Positions 44,308 through 52,644 of a DNA stretch of 64,000 nt are shown here, piece by piece. Origin of the DNA: Sphingobium sp. Leaf26 (GTDB lineage Bacteria > Pseudomonadota > Alphaproteobacteria > Sphingomonadales > Sphingomonadaceae); assembly GCF_001421665.1 (NCBI RefSeq), contig NZ_LMKV01000033.1, forward strand, positions 1-64,000. The letters run 5' to 3'. Positions within the stretch are counted from its first letter, which is position 1. The number at the start of each line of letters is the position of its first letter. The notes under the pieces are model-generated. The model saw nothing but the letters and a program-made list of their open reading frames with translations, did not search any database and was not told where the DNA came from. Position numbers and translations under genes: made by a program.

Positions 44308-45191
44308 AGCCTATCCTGACCCGCCTGCTGGCGTTGTTCGCGCTGACGCTGGTCGCGGCCTGCGGACAGGACAGCAAGCCCGTGGCCAAGGTCGAGGGCG
44401 GCCCCGCTTTGTGGCAGGTCCAGCGCGGCGCCTTCGACGGCTGGCTGTTCGGCACCATCCATGTCCTGCCCAAGGGGCTGGCGTGGGAGACGCCGGCGAT
44501 CAGGGACGCCATGGGCGCATCCGACCGGCTGGTCCTGGAAGCGGCCGACTTGCAGGACGAACAGAAGACGCTTGCCCTGTTCGAGAAGATGGGCCGCAGC
44601 CCCAACCTGCCGCCGCTGGAAAAGCGCGTGCCCGATGACGAGAAGACGGCGCTGGGCAAGGCTCTGGCCGATGGCGGCACGAACAGCCAGCTTCTGTCCG
44701 GCTATGAAAGCTGGGCCGCTGCGATGCTGCTGTCCGCCGCCAGCCAGCAGGATCTGGGCGTCAGCCAGAGCGACGGCGTGGAGCCGGTACTGATCGCCGC
44801 GTACAAGAAGGCCGGCAAGCCGATCGGCGGGCTGGAGACGGTGGAGCGGCAGTTCGCGGCGTTCGACACCCTCCCGGAAAGCGCGCAATCGGCGCTGCTG
44901 GTGCAGACCATCCATGAAGCCAAGGGGATGAAGGCGCTGTACGACCGCATCCTCACCGCGTGGGGCAAGGGCGACATGGAGGCGATCGCGAAGGAAGACC
45001 AGAATGGCGAGCAGCCCGACCCGGTGGTCGAGGAAGCCGTGCTGGTCGCCCGCAACCGCGACTGGGCGAAGGCGATCGAACCGATGCAGGGCAAGCCCTT
45101 CATCGCGGTGGGCGCGGGGCACCTGACCGGCCGGGAAAACCTGATCGAATTGCTGAAGGCCAAGGGATTTACTGTAACGCGGGTGCAGTAA
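44304..45191 (+). CDS. TraB/GumN family protein, copy 2 (lipoprotein)
   Basis: 295 residues. The signal ends in a lipobox (LTLVAAC, Cys20), so it is probably lipid-anchored, unlike copy 1. It carries the same paired motifs, WLFGTIHVLPKG and FIAVGAGHLTGREN. The two copies have similar order and length but clearly diverged sequence, so the duplication is old. They are translationally coupled. Confidence 0.85.
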   Translation: MKPILTRLLALFALTLVAACGQDSKPVAKVEGGPALWQVQRGAFDGWLFGTIHVLPKGLAWETPAIRDAMGASDRLVLEAADLQDEQKTLALFEKMGRSPNLPPLEKRVPDDEKTALGKALADGGTNSQLLSGYESWAAAMLLSAASQQDLGVSQSDGVEPVLIAAYKKAGKPIGGLETVERQFAAFDTLPESAQSALLVQTIHEAKGMKALYDRILTAWGKGDMEAIAKEDQNGEQPDPVVEEAVLVARNRDWAKAIEPMQGKPFIAVGAGHLTGRENLIELLKAKGFTVTRVQ

Positions 45192-45192
45192 G

Positions 45193-45576
45193 ATGCCGTT
45201 GAGGCTAAGGTCTGGCTGGTACAAAATGGTAAATCCGTCTTCATTTGATTTGAATGGAGCGGGAATTTACGAATGGCGCATCGAAGGCGTCGGTCTTTAT
45301 GTTGGTAAAGCAAACAAGCTTGAGTCACGCATTGCAGCATATCCGAACAATGTTCGTCGTATGATCGAGGGGCTGCCATGGCACGGAAATCCGAACAAGC
45401 GGTATAGGCAGATTCATACCGAATTAGGTTCCGCCTACGAGGCGGAGAAAATCGTGACCGTGACGATCCTAGAAAATTGCCTTCCTGCGGTTCGCTCATG
45501 TCGCGAACGGAATTGGATAAACTTACGAAGGGAAGAAGAAGCCATGGGAGGCCTTCGACTGCTAAATTCGATATAG
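45193..45576 (+). CDS. GIY-YIG nuclease-like protein
   Basis: 127 residues from the ATG two bases after the TraB copy 2 stop; a second ATG at codon 12 is possible. It has GIYEW (24-28) and LYVGKA (35-40), the two strands of the GIY-YIG core, with Arg46 in LESRIAAY and Glu105 in RERNWI at plausible active-site places, then LLN near the end. No other domain is present. GC is about 48% by hand count, lower than its neighbours, suggesting transfer. Its role (repair, defence or mobile nuclease remnant) is unknown. Confidence 0.72.
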   Translation: MPLRLRSGWYKMVNPSSFDLNGAGIYEWRIEGVGLYVGKANKLESRIAAYPNNVRRMIEGLPWHGNPNKRYRQIHTELGSAYEAEKIVTVTILENCLPAVRSCRERNWINLRREEEAMGGLRLLNSI

Positions 45577-45685
45577 CCCCACCCTTGCATTCCCGCCCTT
45601 TTCTGCTAAAGGCCCGCCTTCCCGCGATGGTCATCCCTGGAGGCGTGGCGGGAACGTACATCAATTTTGCTTTTGGAGACACGCT

Positions 45686-46306
45686 ATGAGCGAGCAGCTT
45701 ACGCTGTCGGCCGAGGCACGCGATCGGGCAGGCAAGGGAGCCTCCCGCGCCCTCCGCCGTGAGGGCCGCGTACCCGCCGTCATCTATGGAATGAACGAAG
45801 AACCCCTGTCGATCCATGTCGAGGAAAAGCTCCTCAACAAGCAGCTCGGCACCGGCCACTTCTTCAATTCGGTCATCATGGTCGAAGTCGGCGGCAAGAA
45901 AGTCCGCACGCTCGCCAAGGACGTGGCCTTCCACCCCGTCAGTGACCGTCCGCTGCACGCCGATTTCCTGCGCGTTTCGGAACATGCCACCGTTCACGTC
46001 CATGTGCCGGTGCGCTTCGAAAATGAAGACGCATCGCCGGGCCTGAAGAAGGGCGGCGTGCTGAACGTCGTGGCGCACGACATCGAACTGGAAGTCGACG
46101 CCGCCAACATTCCCGAAGAAGTCGTGGTCGACCTGACCGGCCTGGAAGTCGGCGATTCGCTGCACATCAGCGCCGTGACCCTGCCCAAGGGCAGCAAGGC
46201 CCTGCATGCCGACACCGATTTCTCGATCGCGACCGTCGTCGCCCCGTCGGCTCTCAAGAGCGCCGAAGGCGAAGCGGATGCCGAGGAAGCTGCCGAAGGC
46301 GAATAA
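45686..46306 (+). CDS. rplY: 50S ribosomal protein L25/general stress protein Ctc
   Basis: 206 residues, the longer TL5/Ctc form. The N-terminal 5S-rRNA-binding domain has RDRAGKGASRALRREGRVPAVIYG. The C-terminal beta domain follows (HVPVRFENEDASPGLKKGG, VVDLTGLEVGDSLHISAV), and an acidic tail ends the protein. GGAG precedes the start. It forms a common pair with pth downstream, separated here by a REP hairpin with a T-tract. Confidence 0.96.
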   Translation: MSEQLTLSAEARDRAGKGASRALRREGRVPAVIYGMNEEPLSIHVEEKLLNKQLGTGHFFNSVIMVEVGGKKVRTLAKDVAFHPVSDRPLHADFLRVSEHATVHVHVPVRFENEDASPGLKKGGVLNVVAHDIELEVDAANIPEEVVVDLTGLEVGDSLHISAVTLPKGSKALHADTDFSIATVVAPSALKSAEGEADAEEAAEGE

Positions 46307-46333
46307 GCCTTTCGAGCGATACGCTATTGGCTC

Positions 46334-46430
46334 AACCCCGTTCGGGCTGAGCCTGTCGAAGCCTGCTCCTTCCCTACTTGGAAGCAGAAAGGCCCTTCGA
46401 CAGGCTCAGGGCGAACGGGGTTTTGCTTTT
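46334..46430. repeat. Inverted REP pair with T-tract between rplY and pth
   Basis: AACCCCGTTCGGGCTGAGCC at the left and its near-complete inverse ending CGAACGGGGTT at the right can form a long hairpin, directly followed by TTTGCTTTT on the plus strand. It could act as a terminator or attenuator between rplY and pth while leaving the pth ribosome site (GGAGGA) free just beyond. Confidence 0.85.
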
Positions 46431-46443
46431 CTGGAGGATATTG

Positions 46444-47013
46444 ATGCAAATCTGGGCGGGCCTGGGCAATCCGGGGCAGCAATATGCGATGCACCGGCAC
46501 AATGTCGGCTTCATGGTCGCGGACCTGATCGCGGATATGTATCGCTTCTCCCCAGCGAAAAAGCAGTTTCAGGGCTGGGTTCAGGAAGGGCGGATCGGCA
46601 CGGACAAGGTCATCCTGCTCAAGCCCGCGACCTTCATGAACGAAAGCGGCCGCTCGATCGGCGAGGCGATGCGCTTCTACAAACTGACGCCGCAGGATGT
46701 GACGGTCTTCCACGACGAACTCGACCTTGTCCCGATGAAGGTGAAGGTCAAGCGCGGCGGCGGCAATGCAGGGCATAATGGCCTGCGCTCCACCGACGCC
46801 CATATCGGCAATGATTTCCGCCGCGTCCGCATCGGCATCGGTCATCCGGGCCATAAGGACAAGGTCCATGGCTATGTGCTGGGCAACTATGCCAAGAGCG
46901 AGATGGACGCGCTGGCCGACATGCTCGGCGCGATCGGCGCGGAGGCCGAATGGCTGGCGAAGAATGACGACGTCCGCTTCATGAACGAAGTGGCGCTGCG
47001 GCTGGCGGATTGA
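46444..47013 (+). CDS. pth: Peptidyl-tRNA hydrolase
   Basis: 189 residues from the ATG after GGAGGA. WAGLGNPGQQYAMHRHNVGF holds the catalytic His near residue 20. LKPATFMNESG and FHDELDL (the Asp near 93) and RGGGNAGHNGLRS follow, all diagnostic for bacterial Pth. It frees tRNA from dropped-off peptides. An open frame running 22 codons upstream reads through the REP and is not part of the gene. Confidence 0.97.
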   Translation: MQIWAGLGNPGQQYAMHRHNVGFMVADLIADMYRFSPAKKQFQGWVQEGRIGTDKVILLKPATFMNESGRSIGEAMRFYKLTPQDVTVFHDELDLVPMKVKVKRGGGNAGHNGLRSTDAHIGNDFRRVRIGIGHPGHKDKVHGYVLGNYAKSEMDALADMLGAIGAEAEWLAKNDDVRFMNEVALRLAD

Positions 47014-47072
47014 ACTGCTGAAACATCGTCTACCCAAGCGCGATGACAATGCCTCATCGCGATAGTCATGCT

Positions 47073-47138
47073 GTTCCCCGGCGAAGGCCGGGGTCCAGTC
47101 GAGACACCGGAACCGGCCCCCGGCCGTCGCCGGGGCAC
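47073..47138. repeat. GC-rich intergenic palindrome pair upstream of pgm
   Basis: TTCCCCGGCGAAGGCCGGGG and, after about 20 bases, GGCCCCCGGCCGTCGCCGGGG are two short hairpin units of the sphingomonad GGCGAAgGCCGGGG type. They fill much of the 247-base gap between pth and pgm. The right part of that gap, 47139-47245, shows nothing else. Confidence 0.6.
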
Positions 47139-47260
47139 AACCGGTTACGGCTGCCGGTCGATACACGCCGACATTCCCCCGCCAGGATATCGCAACCTGA
47201 TTGCGCATGGCGACATTGCCGGGCCATAAGGCCGCTGAAATACAGTTCAGGGGATTTTGG

Positions 47261-48889
47261 GTGATTCAGACCGTTTCCACGATGCCGTTCAACGACCAGA
47301 AGCCCGGCACGTCCGGCCTGCGCAAGAAGGTCCGGGTTTTCCAGCAGCCCCATTATGCGGAAAATTTCGTGCAGTCGGTGTTCGACAGCCTCGACGGCTT
47401 TGCCGGCCAGACGCTGGTGGTCGGCGGAGACGGTCGCTATCTGAACCGCGAAGTCATCCAGATCGTCATCAAGATGGCTGCCGCCAACGGCTTTGGCCGC
47501 GTGCTCGTGGGCCAGGGCGGCATCCTCTCCACCCCCGCCGCCTCACACCTCATTCGCTCCTCCGGCGCGTTCGGCGGCCTCATCCTGTCGGCCAGCCACA
47601 ATCCCGGCGGCCCGGACGAAGATTTCGGCATCAAATATAATATCGGCAATGGCGGCCCGGCACCGGAAAAGGTGACCGATGCCATCGCCGCGCGATCGCT
47701 GGTGATCGACAGCTACAAGATCCTCGAAGCCGCCGATGTGGACATCGACATGATCGGCACGGCCCAGTTGGCCGCCATGACCGTCGAGGTGGTCGATCCC
47801 GTCGCGCTCTACGCCGACCTGATGGAAAGCCTGTTCGATTTTCCTGCCATCCGTGCGCAGATCGCCGGCGGCTTCACTCTTGCCTTCGACAGCATGAGCG
47901 CCGTCACCGGCCCCTATGCGGTGGAAATTTTCGAGCGCCGCCTGGGCGCCCCCGCCGGCACGGTGATGAACGGCACCCCCCTGCCCGATTTCGGCCATCA
48001 CCATCCCGACCCCAATCTGGTCCACGCCAAGCAATTATATGACCGGATGATGGCCGCCGACGCGCCCGATTTCGGCGCTGCGTCGGATGGCGATGGCGAC
48101 CGCAACCTCATCATCGGCCGGCACAGCTATGTGACGCCGTCGGACTCGCTCGCTGTGCTGGCGGCCAATGCGCATCTGGCGCCGGGCTATAAGGGCGGCC
48201 TCAAGGGCATCGCCCGTTCCATGCCGACCAGCGGCGCGGCCGACCGGGTCGCGGAAAAGCTGGGCGTTCCGCTCTATGAGACGCCGACCGGCTGGAAATT
48301 CTTCGGCAACCTGCTCGACGCCGGCATGGCGACCATCTGCGGCGAGGAAAGCGCCGGCACCGGATCGGACCATGTCCGCGAAAAGGACGGCATCTGGGCG
48401 GTGCTGCTCTGGCTCAACATCCTGGCCGTGCGCCAGCAGAGCGTAGCCGCCATCATGACCGACCATTGGGCGACCTATGGCCGCAACTATTATGCCCGCC
48501 ATGATTATGAGGCGATCGCCAAGGACCGGGCCGACACGCTGATGGCGGCGCTGCGCGACAGCCTTGCCACCCTGCCGGGCACCAGCAACAGCGGCGGCAC
48601 GGTAAAGAGCGCCGACGATTTCGCCTACACCGATCCCACCGACCAGTCGGTCAGCCGCAATCAGGGCATCCGCATCCTTTTCGAGGATGGATCGCGCGTC
48701 GTGTTCCGCCTGTCGGGCACCGGCACGGAGGGGGCGACCCTGCGCGTCTATATCGAGCGTTACGTTGGACCGGACGGCGATCTTGGGCTGGAGACAGGCG
48801 ACGCCCTTGCCCCGCTCATCGCCGCCGCGCAGGAGGTCGCCGACATCAGCGGCCATACCGGCATGGACAAGCCCAGCGTCATCACCTGA
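47261..48889 (+). CDS. pgm: Alpha-D-glucose phosphoglucomutase
   Basis: 542 residues from a GTG start (reading MIQTVSTMPFNDQKPGTSGL), preceded by AGGGG. TPFxDQKPGTSGLRKKV is the known Pgm N-terminus. The phosphoserine loop is LILSASHNPGG, the metal loop DGDGDRNLI, and the sugar loop GEESAGTGSDH. The C-terminal phosphate-binding RLSGTGTEGATLR completes it. It interconverts glucose 1- and 6-phosphate for polysaccharide and glycogen precursor supply. Confidence 0.96.
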   Translation: MIQTVSTMPFNDQKPGTSGLRKKVRVFQQPHYAENFVQSVFDSLDGFAGQTLVVGGDGRYLNREVIQIVIKMAAANGFGRVLVGQGGILSTPAASHLIRSSGAFGGLILSASHNPGGPDEDFGIKYNIGNGGPAPEKVTDAIAARSLVIDSYKILEAADVDIDMIGTAQLAAMTVEVVDPVALYADLMESLFDFPAIRAQIAGGFTLAFDSMSAVTGPYAVEIFERRLGAPAGTVMNGTPLPDFGHHHPDPNLVHAKQLYDRMMAADAPDFGAASDGDGDRNLIIGRHSYVTPSDSLAVLAANAHLAPGYKGGLKGIARSMPTSGAADRVAEKLGVPLYETPTGWKFFGNLLDAGMATICGEESAGTGSDHVREKDGIWAVLLWLNILAVRQQSVAAIMTDHWATYGRNYYARHDYEAIAKDRADTLMAALRDSLATLPGTSNSGGTVKSADDFAYTDPTDQSVSRNQGIRILFEDGSRVVFRLSGTGTEGATLRVYIERYVGPDGDLGLETGDALAPLIAAAQEVADISGHTGMDKPSVIT

Positions 48890-48973
48890 CCTTCTCCAAG
48901 GTCCGGCGCAAACCATGGTCGTGCCGGACACAAACTCACGGTCGGGACACAGGATAGCAATGCGCGCGCATTA

Positions 48974-49018
48974 AGGGGGCAGCAAGCCGGATACCGGCTG
49001 CCTGCCCCCCTCTTCTGT
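48974..49018 (+). terminator. Terminator-like hairpin after pgm
   Basis: GGGGGCAG..AGCCGG and CCGGCT..CTGCCCCC pair around a three-base loop with small internal bulges, followed by TCTTCTGTTT. It lies only 13 bases before the next gene's start, so it may act on that gene's leader as well as end pgm transcription. Confidence 0.65.
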
Positions 49019-49031
49019 TTCAGGGACCATC

Positions 49032-49715
49032 ATGCGCCGTCTTGCCCTTTGCCTGTCCGCTTGCCTTGCCGTTGCCTCCAGCCCGGCCGATGCGGCGACC
49101 CGCGAAGACGAACAATTCTGGCTCAACCTGACCGCCATGGGCTCGATCAAGGACGAACTGGTCTATTTCGCGGAAATCCAGCCGCGCATCGGCGACGGCA
49201 TGTCGCGGGTGGACCAGTCGCTGTTCCGTGGCGCGCTGGGCTGGAAACTGTCGCCCACCATGACCGTCTATCAGGGCTATGCCCATGTCGTCGTGCCGAT
49301 CGAAGGCGGCAAGGATCTCAATGAAGAACGCAGCTTTCAGCAATTGAACTGGACGCTGGGCAAGCCATGGGGCGGCGAACTGTCGTCCCGCACCCGGCTG
49401 GAACAGCGCTGGCGCTCCGATGGTGACGACATGGGCTGGCGCCTGCGCGAGATGCTGCGCTACGAAAAGCCGCTCAAGCCCGGCAGTGACGCCGTCAATG
49501 CGCTGGTCTATGCGGAAGGGTTCGCCGCGCTCGACGACACCGATTGGGGCGCCCGCGCCGGCTTCGACCAGCTCCGCAGCTTCATCGGCGCAGAGATCGG
49601 CCTGCCCGGCGCATCGACGCTGGAGGTCGGCTATCTGAACCAGTTGGTGAACCAGCGCGCCGGCAACACGCGCATCAACCATGTCGCGTCGGTCACGCTG
49701 TTCTTCCGCCACTGA
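49032..49715 (+). CDS. DUF2490 outer-membrane protein
   Basis: 227 residues with a signal peptide (LALCLSACLAVASSPADA). The mature part is a run of amphipathic beta-strands with aromatic ends (EDEQFWLNLTAMG, LVYFAEIQPRIGDG, ELSSRTRLEQRWR) and ends VTLFFRH. This pattern matches DUF2490, of unknown function and likely a beta-barrel. It is close behind the pgm terminator and has no partner gene downstream. Confidence 0.8.
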   Translation: MRRLALCLSACLAVASSPADAATREDEQFWLNLTAMGSIKDELVYFAEIQPRIGDGMSRVDQSLFRGALGWKLSPTMTVYQGYAHVVVPIEGGKDLNEERSFQQLNWTLGKPWGGELSSRTRLEQRWRSDGDDMGWRLREMLRYEKPLKPGSDAVNALVYAEGFAALDDTDWGARAGFDQLRSFIGAEIGLPGASTLEVGYLNQLVNQRAGNTRINHVASVTLFFRH

Positions 49716-49858
49716 CCAGCGGCAAGTGATTGATTGTAAAGACAAATAGGATGCCAGCGCGACAACGTCACGCAAAGGCGGAGAAAAACACAAACATTAC
49801 AGCGACTTAAAATCGCTTGATGCGTAACAACTGTCCAACTCGCTGTCGCAAAACCGGC

Positions 49859-50590
49859 TTAGCGCCCATTGTCGGCGATGATGTCCACGCTGGTCTTACC
49901 GCCCGGCGCATCGGTGAAGAGGATGAAATAGGCGCTGCCATCGGCGCCGCGCGTCCCGCCCAGCACATGGTCGCCGCCCATCACCTTATGCTCGCCATCA
50001 TAGCCGGCGCGGCGCGCCAGCGTGTAATAATAGTCCATCACGCCCTGCCGCGGCGCCGGCGTCACGAAACTGGCCGCGCGCAACGTGCAACCGTCAGCCT
50101 GCGCCCCAGCAGCCTCGGTCAGTTGCGCGCCGGGATAGAGAGTGAAAGGTTCGGGCAGCCGCTGCGCCCATTCCATGCCGTAATTCAGCTTCTTGGCGCA
50201 ATTGCCCTTGCCAGCGCCATCGCGCGCGACCGCGCCGAGCGTCACGGTGGATGCCAGCGCCTCCCCCTGCGTCGCGGCCGGTGCGCTCAGCAACTTGCCC
50301 CCGGCCAGCTTCACCGCCTCCGCCTGCGCCGCACCGGCATCGCCGGTCAGCACCGGCACCGCGCCATTGGCGGGCCTGTCGGCGGTGCGCACGGCATTGC
50401 GATTGGACTGGCCCACCAGTTGCGGATCGACCACGATCGGATCGGCCAGCGCGCCCTTCAGCGCCGGATCGGTCGCATTGTCGGTCAGTTGCGCGTCGAG
50501 CGACGCAAGGCTGGCATCCTTGTCCCCCTTGCCACAGGCGGCCAGCGCCAGAACCAGGGACATCATACCAACAGACCGGAAACGCGCCAT
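49859..50590 (-). CDS. Hypothetical lipoprotein
   Basis: 243 residues with a lipobox (LVLALAAC, Cys at about 19). The mature N-terminus is Asp/Ala rich. The central part carries NCAKKLNYGMEWAQRLPEPFTLYPGAQLTEAAG with Cys that may pair with GCTLR. The C-terminal domain includes VMDYYYTLARRAGYDGEH. I do not know a named family. It is a single gene on the minus strand with no visible partner. Confidence 0.7.
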   Translation of the reverse strand: MARFRSVGMMSLVLALAACGKGDKDASLASLDAQLTDNATDPALKGALADPIVVDPQLVGQSNRNAVRTADRPANGAVPVLTGDAGAAQAEAVKLAGGKLLSAPAATQGEALASTVTLGAVARDGAGKGNCAKKLNYGMEWAQRLPEPFTLYPGAQLTEAAGAQADGCTLRAASFVTPAPRQGVMDYYYTLARRAGYDGEHKVMGGDHVLGGTRGADGSAYFILFTDAPGGKTSVDIIADNGR

Positions 50591-50747
50591 CCTTCACTCC
50601 TTCGTAAACAAGCCCTGAAGAACAGAGGTTAATATTGCGTTAGGATTTTTGGTGAATCTGCCGATTTTTGCGCAGATAGCCAGTCAGGATCGACTGGCCT
50701 CGTCCCACTGTCTTGATCCGGGACAGATGAAAGGCCATGGTCGGCCC

Positions 50748-50969
50748 ATGCTCAATATCCTGTCAGGCTTTATCGGCCTTGTCACCCTCGTCCTGATGAT
50801 CCCGGCGGTGTTCCCGTTTCTGGGTGCGCTCAACTGGATCCTGATCCCGCTGGCCCTGTTCGGCGCCCTCATCGGCATGATATCGTCAAAGAATGGCGGC
50901 CGGAATTTCTGCCTGATCGTCGCAGCCTTCGGCGCGCTGCGGCTGTTCCTGGGCGGGGGTATCTTCTGA
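50748..50969 (+). CDS. Small membrane protein
   Basis: About 73 residues from the ATG at 50748; an ATG at 50727 would add seven residues. Three short hydrophobic segments are seen (LSGFIGLVTLVLMIPAVFPFLG, WILIPLALFGALIGMI, CLIVAAFGALRLFLGGG). No family is recognised. It directly precedes rarD, whose possible CTG start overlaps its stop, suggesting they share a transcript. Confidence 0.65.
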   Translation: MLNILSGFIGLVTLVLMIPAVFPFLGALNWILIPLALFGALIGMISSKNGGRNFCLIVAAFGALRLFLGGGIF

Positions 50970-51001
50970 CGCAGGATCATCTCGAATCGCGTAAGGGACT
51001 G

Positions 51002-51868
51002 TTGGCGGCGCTGGGTGCCTATGGCCTGTGGGGTTTGCTGCCACTCTTCTTCCGCTTGCTGCACCATGTCGACCCGGTCGAGATCGTCACCCAGCGTATC
51101 CTCTGGTCGCTGCTGTTGATCCTGACCATCGTCGCCGTGCGCAAGGGGTTGCCCGCCTTCGTCACGGCGCTCCGCGACCGACGGCTGGTCCTGCCGCTCG
51201 CGGGGTCTGCGATCATGATCGGCATCAACTGGCTGACCTATGTCTGGGCCGTCAATGAAGGCCATATCGTTGCCGCCAGTCTGGGCTACTTCCTCAACCC
51301 GCTGGTCAACGTGACTTTGGGCGTTCTGGTTCTGAAGGAAAAGCTCCGCCGGCCGCAGATGCTGGCGATCGCCGTGGCTTCGGTCGGCGTCGCCATCCTC
51401 GCCGCGTCGGCGCTGACGACGCTCTGGATCAGCCTGTCGCTGGCGTTCAGCTTCGCTTTCTACGGCCTGCTGCGCAAGCTGACGCCGGTTGCGCCGATGA
51501 CCGGTCTGGGCGTCGAAACCGCTCTGCTGACGCCGCTCGCGATCGCCTATCTCCTCTGGGAATTGAGCCATGGCGGCACGGGCTTCGGGCAGGACGGGCC
51601 GACTACGGCGTTGCTCATCATTTCCGGCGCGGTAACCACCGTGCCGCTGGTGCTGTTCGCCATGGCGGCCCAGCGCCTGCCGATGGCGACGCTCGGCCTG
51701 ATGCAATATGTCGCCCCCACGCTCCAGTTTCTGTGCGGGGTGCTGCTCTTCGGCGAGACACTGAGCGGCGGTCAGATGGCCAGTTTCGGCCTGATCTGGA
51801 TCGGCCTCCTCCTCTTCGCCGGCGACGGTATCGCCACGGCGCGGCGCAGCCGGATGGCGGCGGCATAA
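51002..51868 (+). CDS. rarD: EamA-family permease RarD
   Basis: 288 residues from a TTG. Ten membrane helices, beginning GAYGLWGLLPLFFRLLHHVDPVEIVTQRILWS, the RarD signature, with NWLTYVWAVNEGHIVAASLGYFLNPLVNVTLGV in the middle. The frame is open upstream to a CTG at 50966 that follows a GGGGG sequence and overlaps the previous stop. That start would add MTQDHLESRKGL, which looks like a true RarD N-terminus, so the real start may be there. The transported compound is unknown (chloramphenicol sensitivity gives the name). Confidence 0.9.
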   Translation: MAALGAYGLWGLLPLFFRLLHHVDPVEIVTQRILWSLLLILTIVAVRKGLPAFVTALRDRRLVLPLAGSAIMIGINWLTYVWAVNEGHIVAASLGYFLNPLVNVTLGVLVLKEKLRRPQMLAIAVASVGVAILAASALTTLWISLSLAFSFAFYGLLRKLTPVAPMTGLGVETALLTPLAIAYLLWELSHGGTGFGQDGPTTALLIISGAVTTVPLVLFAMAAQRLPMATLGLMQYVAPTLQFLCGVLLFGETLSGGQMASFGLIWIGLLLFAGDGIATARRSRMAAA

Positions 51869-51906
51869 GGCTTGGCTAAATGCCGTGGCGCTCCTATTTA
51901 GGGGCC

Positions 51907-52644
51907 ATGACTGGCACCACCCTGACCGACCGCGCGATCCTGAGACTTTCCGGCGAAGATGTGAGGCCCCTGCTTCAGAGCCTGCTGACCCGCGACGTCC
52001 TGACACTGGCGGAGGGAAAGCCGCGCTGGACCGCGCTGCTGACGCCGCAGGGCAAGGCGCTGTTCGACTTCATCCTGTGGACAGACGGCGACGATGTGTT
52101 GATCGACTGCGAAGCCACGCAGGCCGACGCTCTCGCCAAAAGGCTGACCCTCTACCGTCTGCGCCGCAAGGCCGTGATCGCTCGTGAGGACGATCTGGCG
52201 GTGCATTGGTCGCTCGAAGCAACTGACCGCCCGCTAGACCCCCGCCTCCCCGCGCTAGGCCATCGCTGGCTGGCGCGGGTCACCGATGGCGATGCCTCTG
52301 CCGCCTTCCGCGCCCACCGCCTGTCGCTGGGCGTGTTCGAGGGCGCTGGCGAACTGGGGCAGGACCAGACGCTCTGGCTGGAAACCAATGCGGAGGAATT
52401 GCACGGCGTCGATTATGACAAGGGCTGCTATGTCGGACAGGAAAATACCGCCCGCATGCACTATCGAAACAAGGTGAACCGGCGGCTCATCGCGGTGCCG
52501 CTGGCGCAGGCGGATGAGAAGCGCCAGCGCGCCGCCCTGACCGACCTTGGCCTCTCGATCGAATTGCACCGTGTGGACTCGATCGACCATGACGCCCTGC
52601 CTGCGTGGCTCGCCACCGCGATCGAAGGCCAGGCAGCCGAATGA
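51907..52644 (+). CDS. ygfZ: tRNA-modifying/Fe-S assembly protein YgfZ
   Basis: 245 residues from the ATG at 51907. The GcvT-like folate-binding fold ends with the diagnostic KGCYVGQENTARMHYR motif near residue 180. YgfZ (IBA57 type) helps build 4Fe-4S clusters with folate, and supports MiaB-type tRNA modification. Its stop overlaps the glutaminyl cyclase start by ATGA. Confidence 0.92.
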   Translation: MTGTTLTDRAILRLSGEDVRPLLQSLLTRDVLTLAEGKPRWTALLTPQGKALFDFILWTDGDDVLIDCEATQADALAKRLTLYRLRRKAVIAREDDLAVHWSLEATDRPLDPRLPALGHRWLARVTDGDASAAFRAHRLSLGVFEGAGELGQDQTLWLETNAEELHGVDYDKGCYVGQENTARMHYRNKVNRRLIAVPLAQADEKRQRAALTDLGLSIELHRVDSIDHDALPAWLATAIEGQAAE

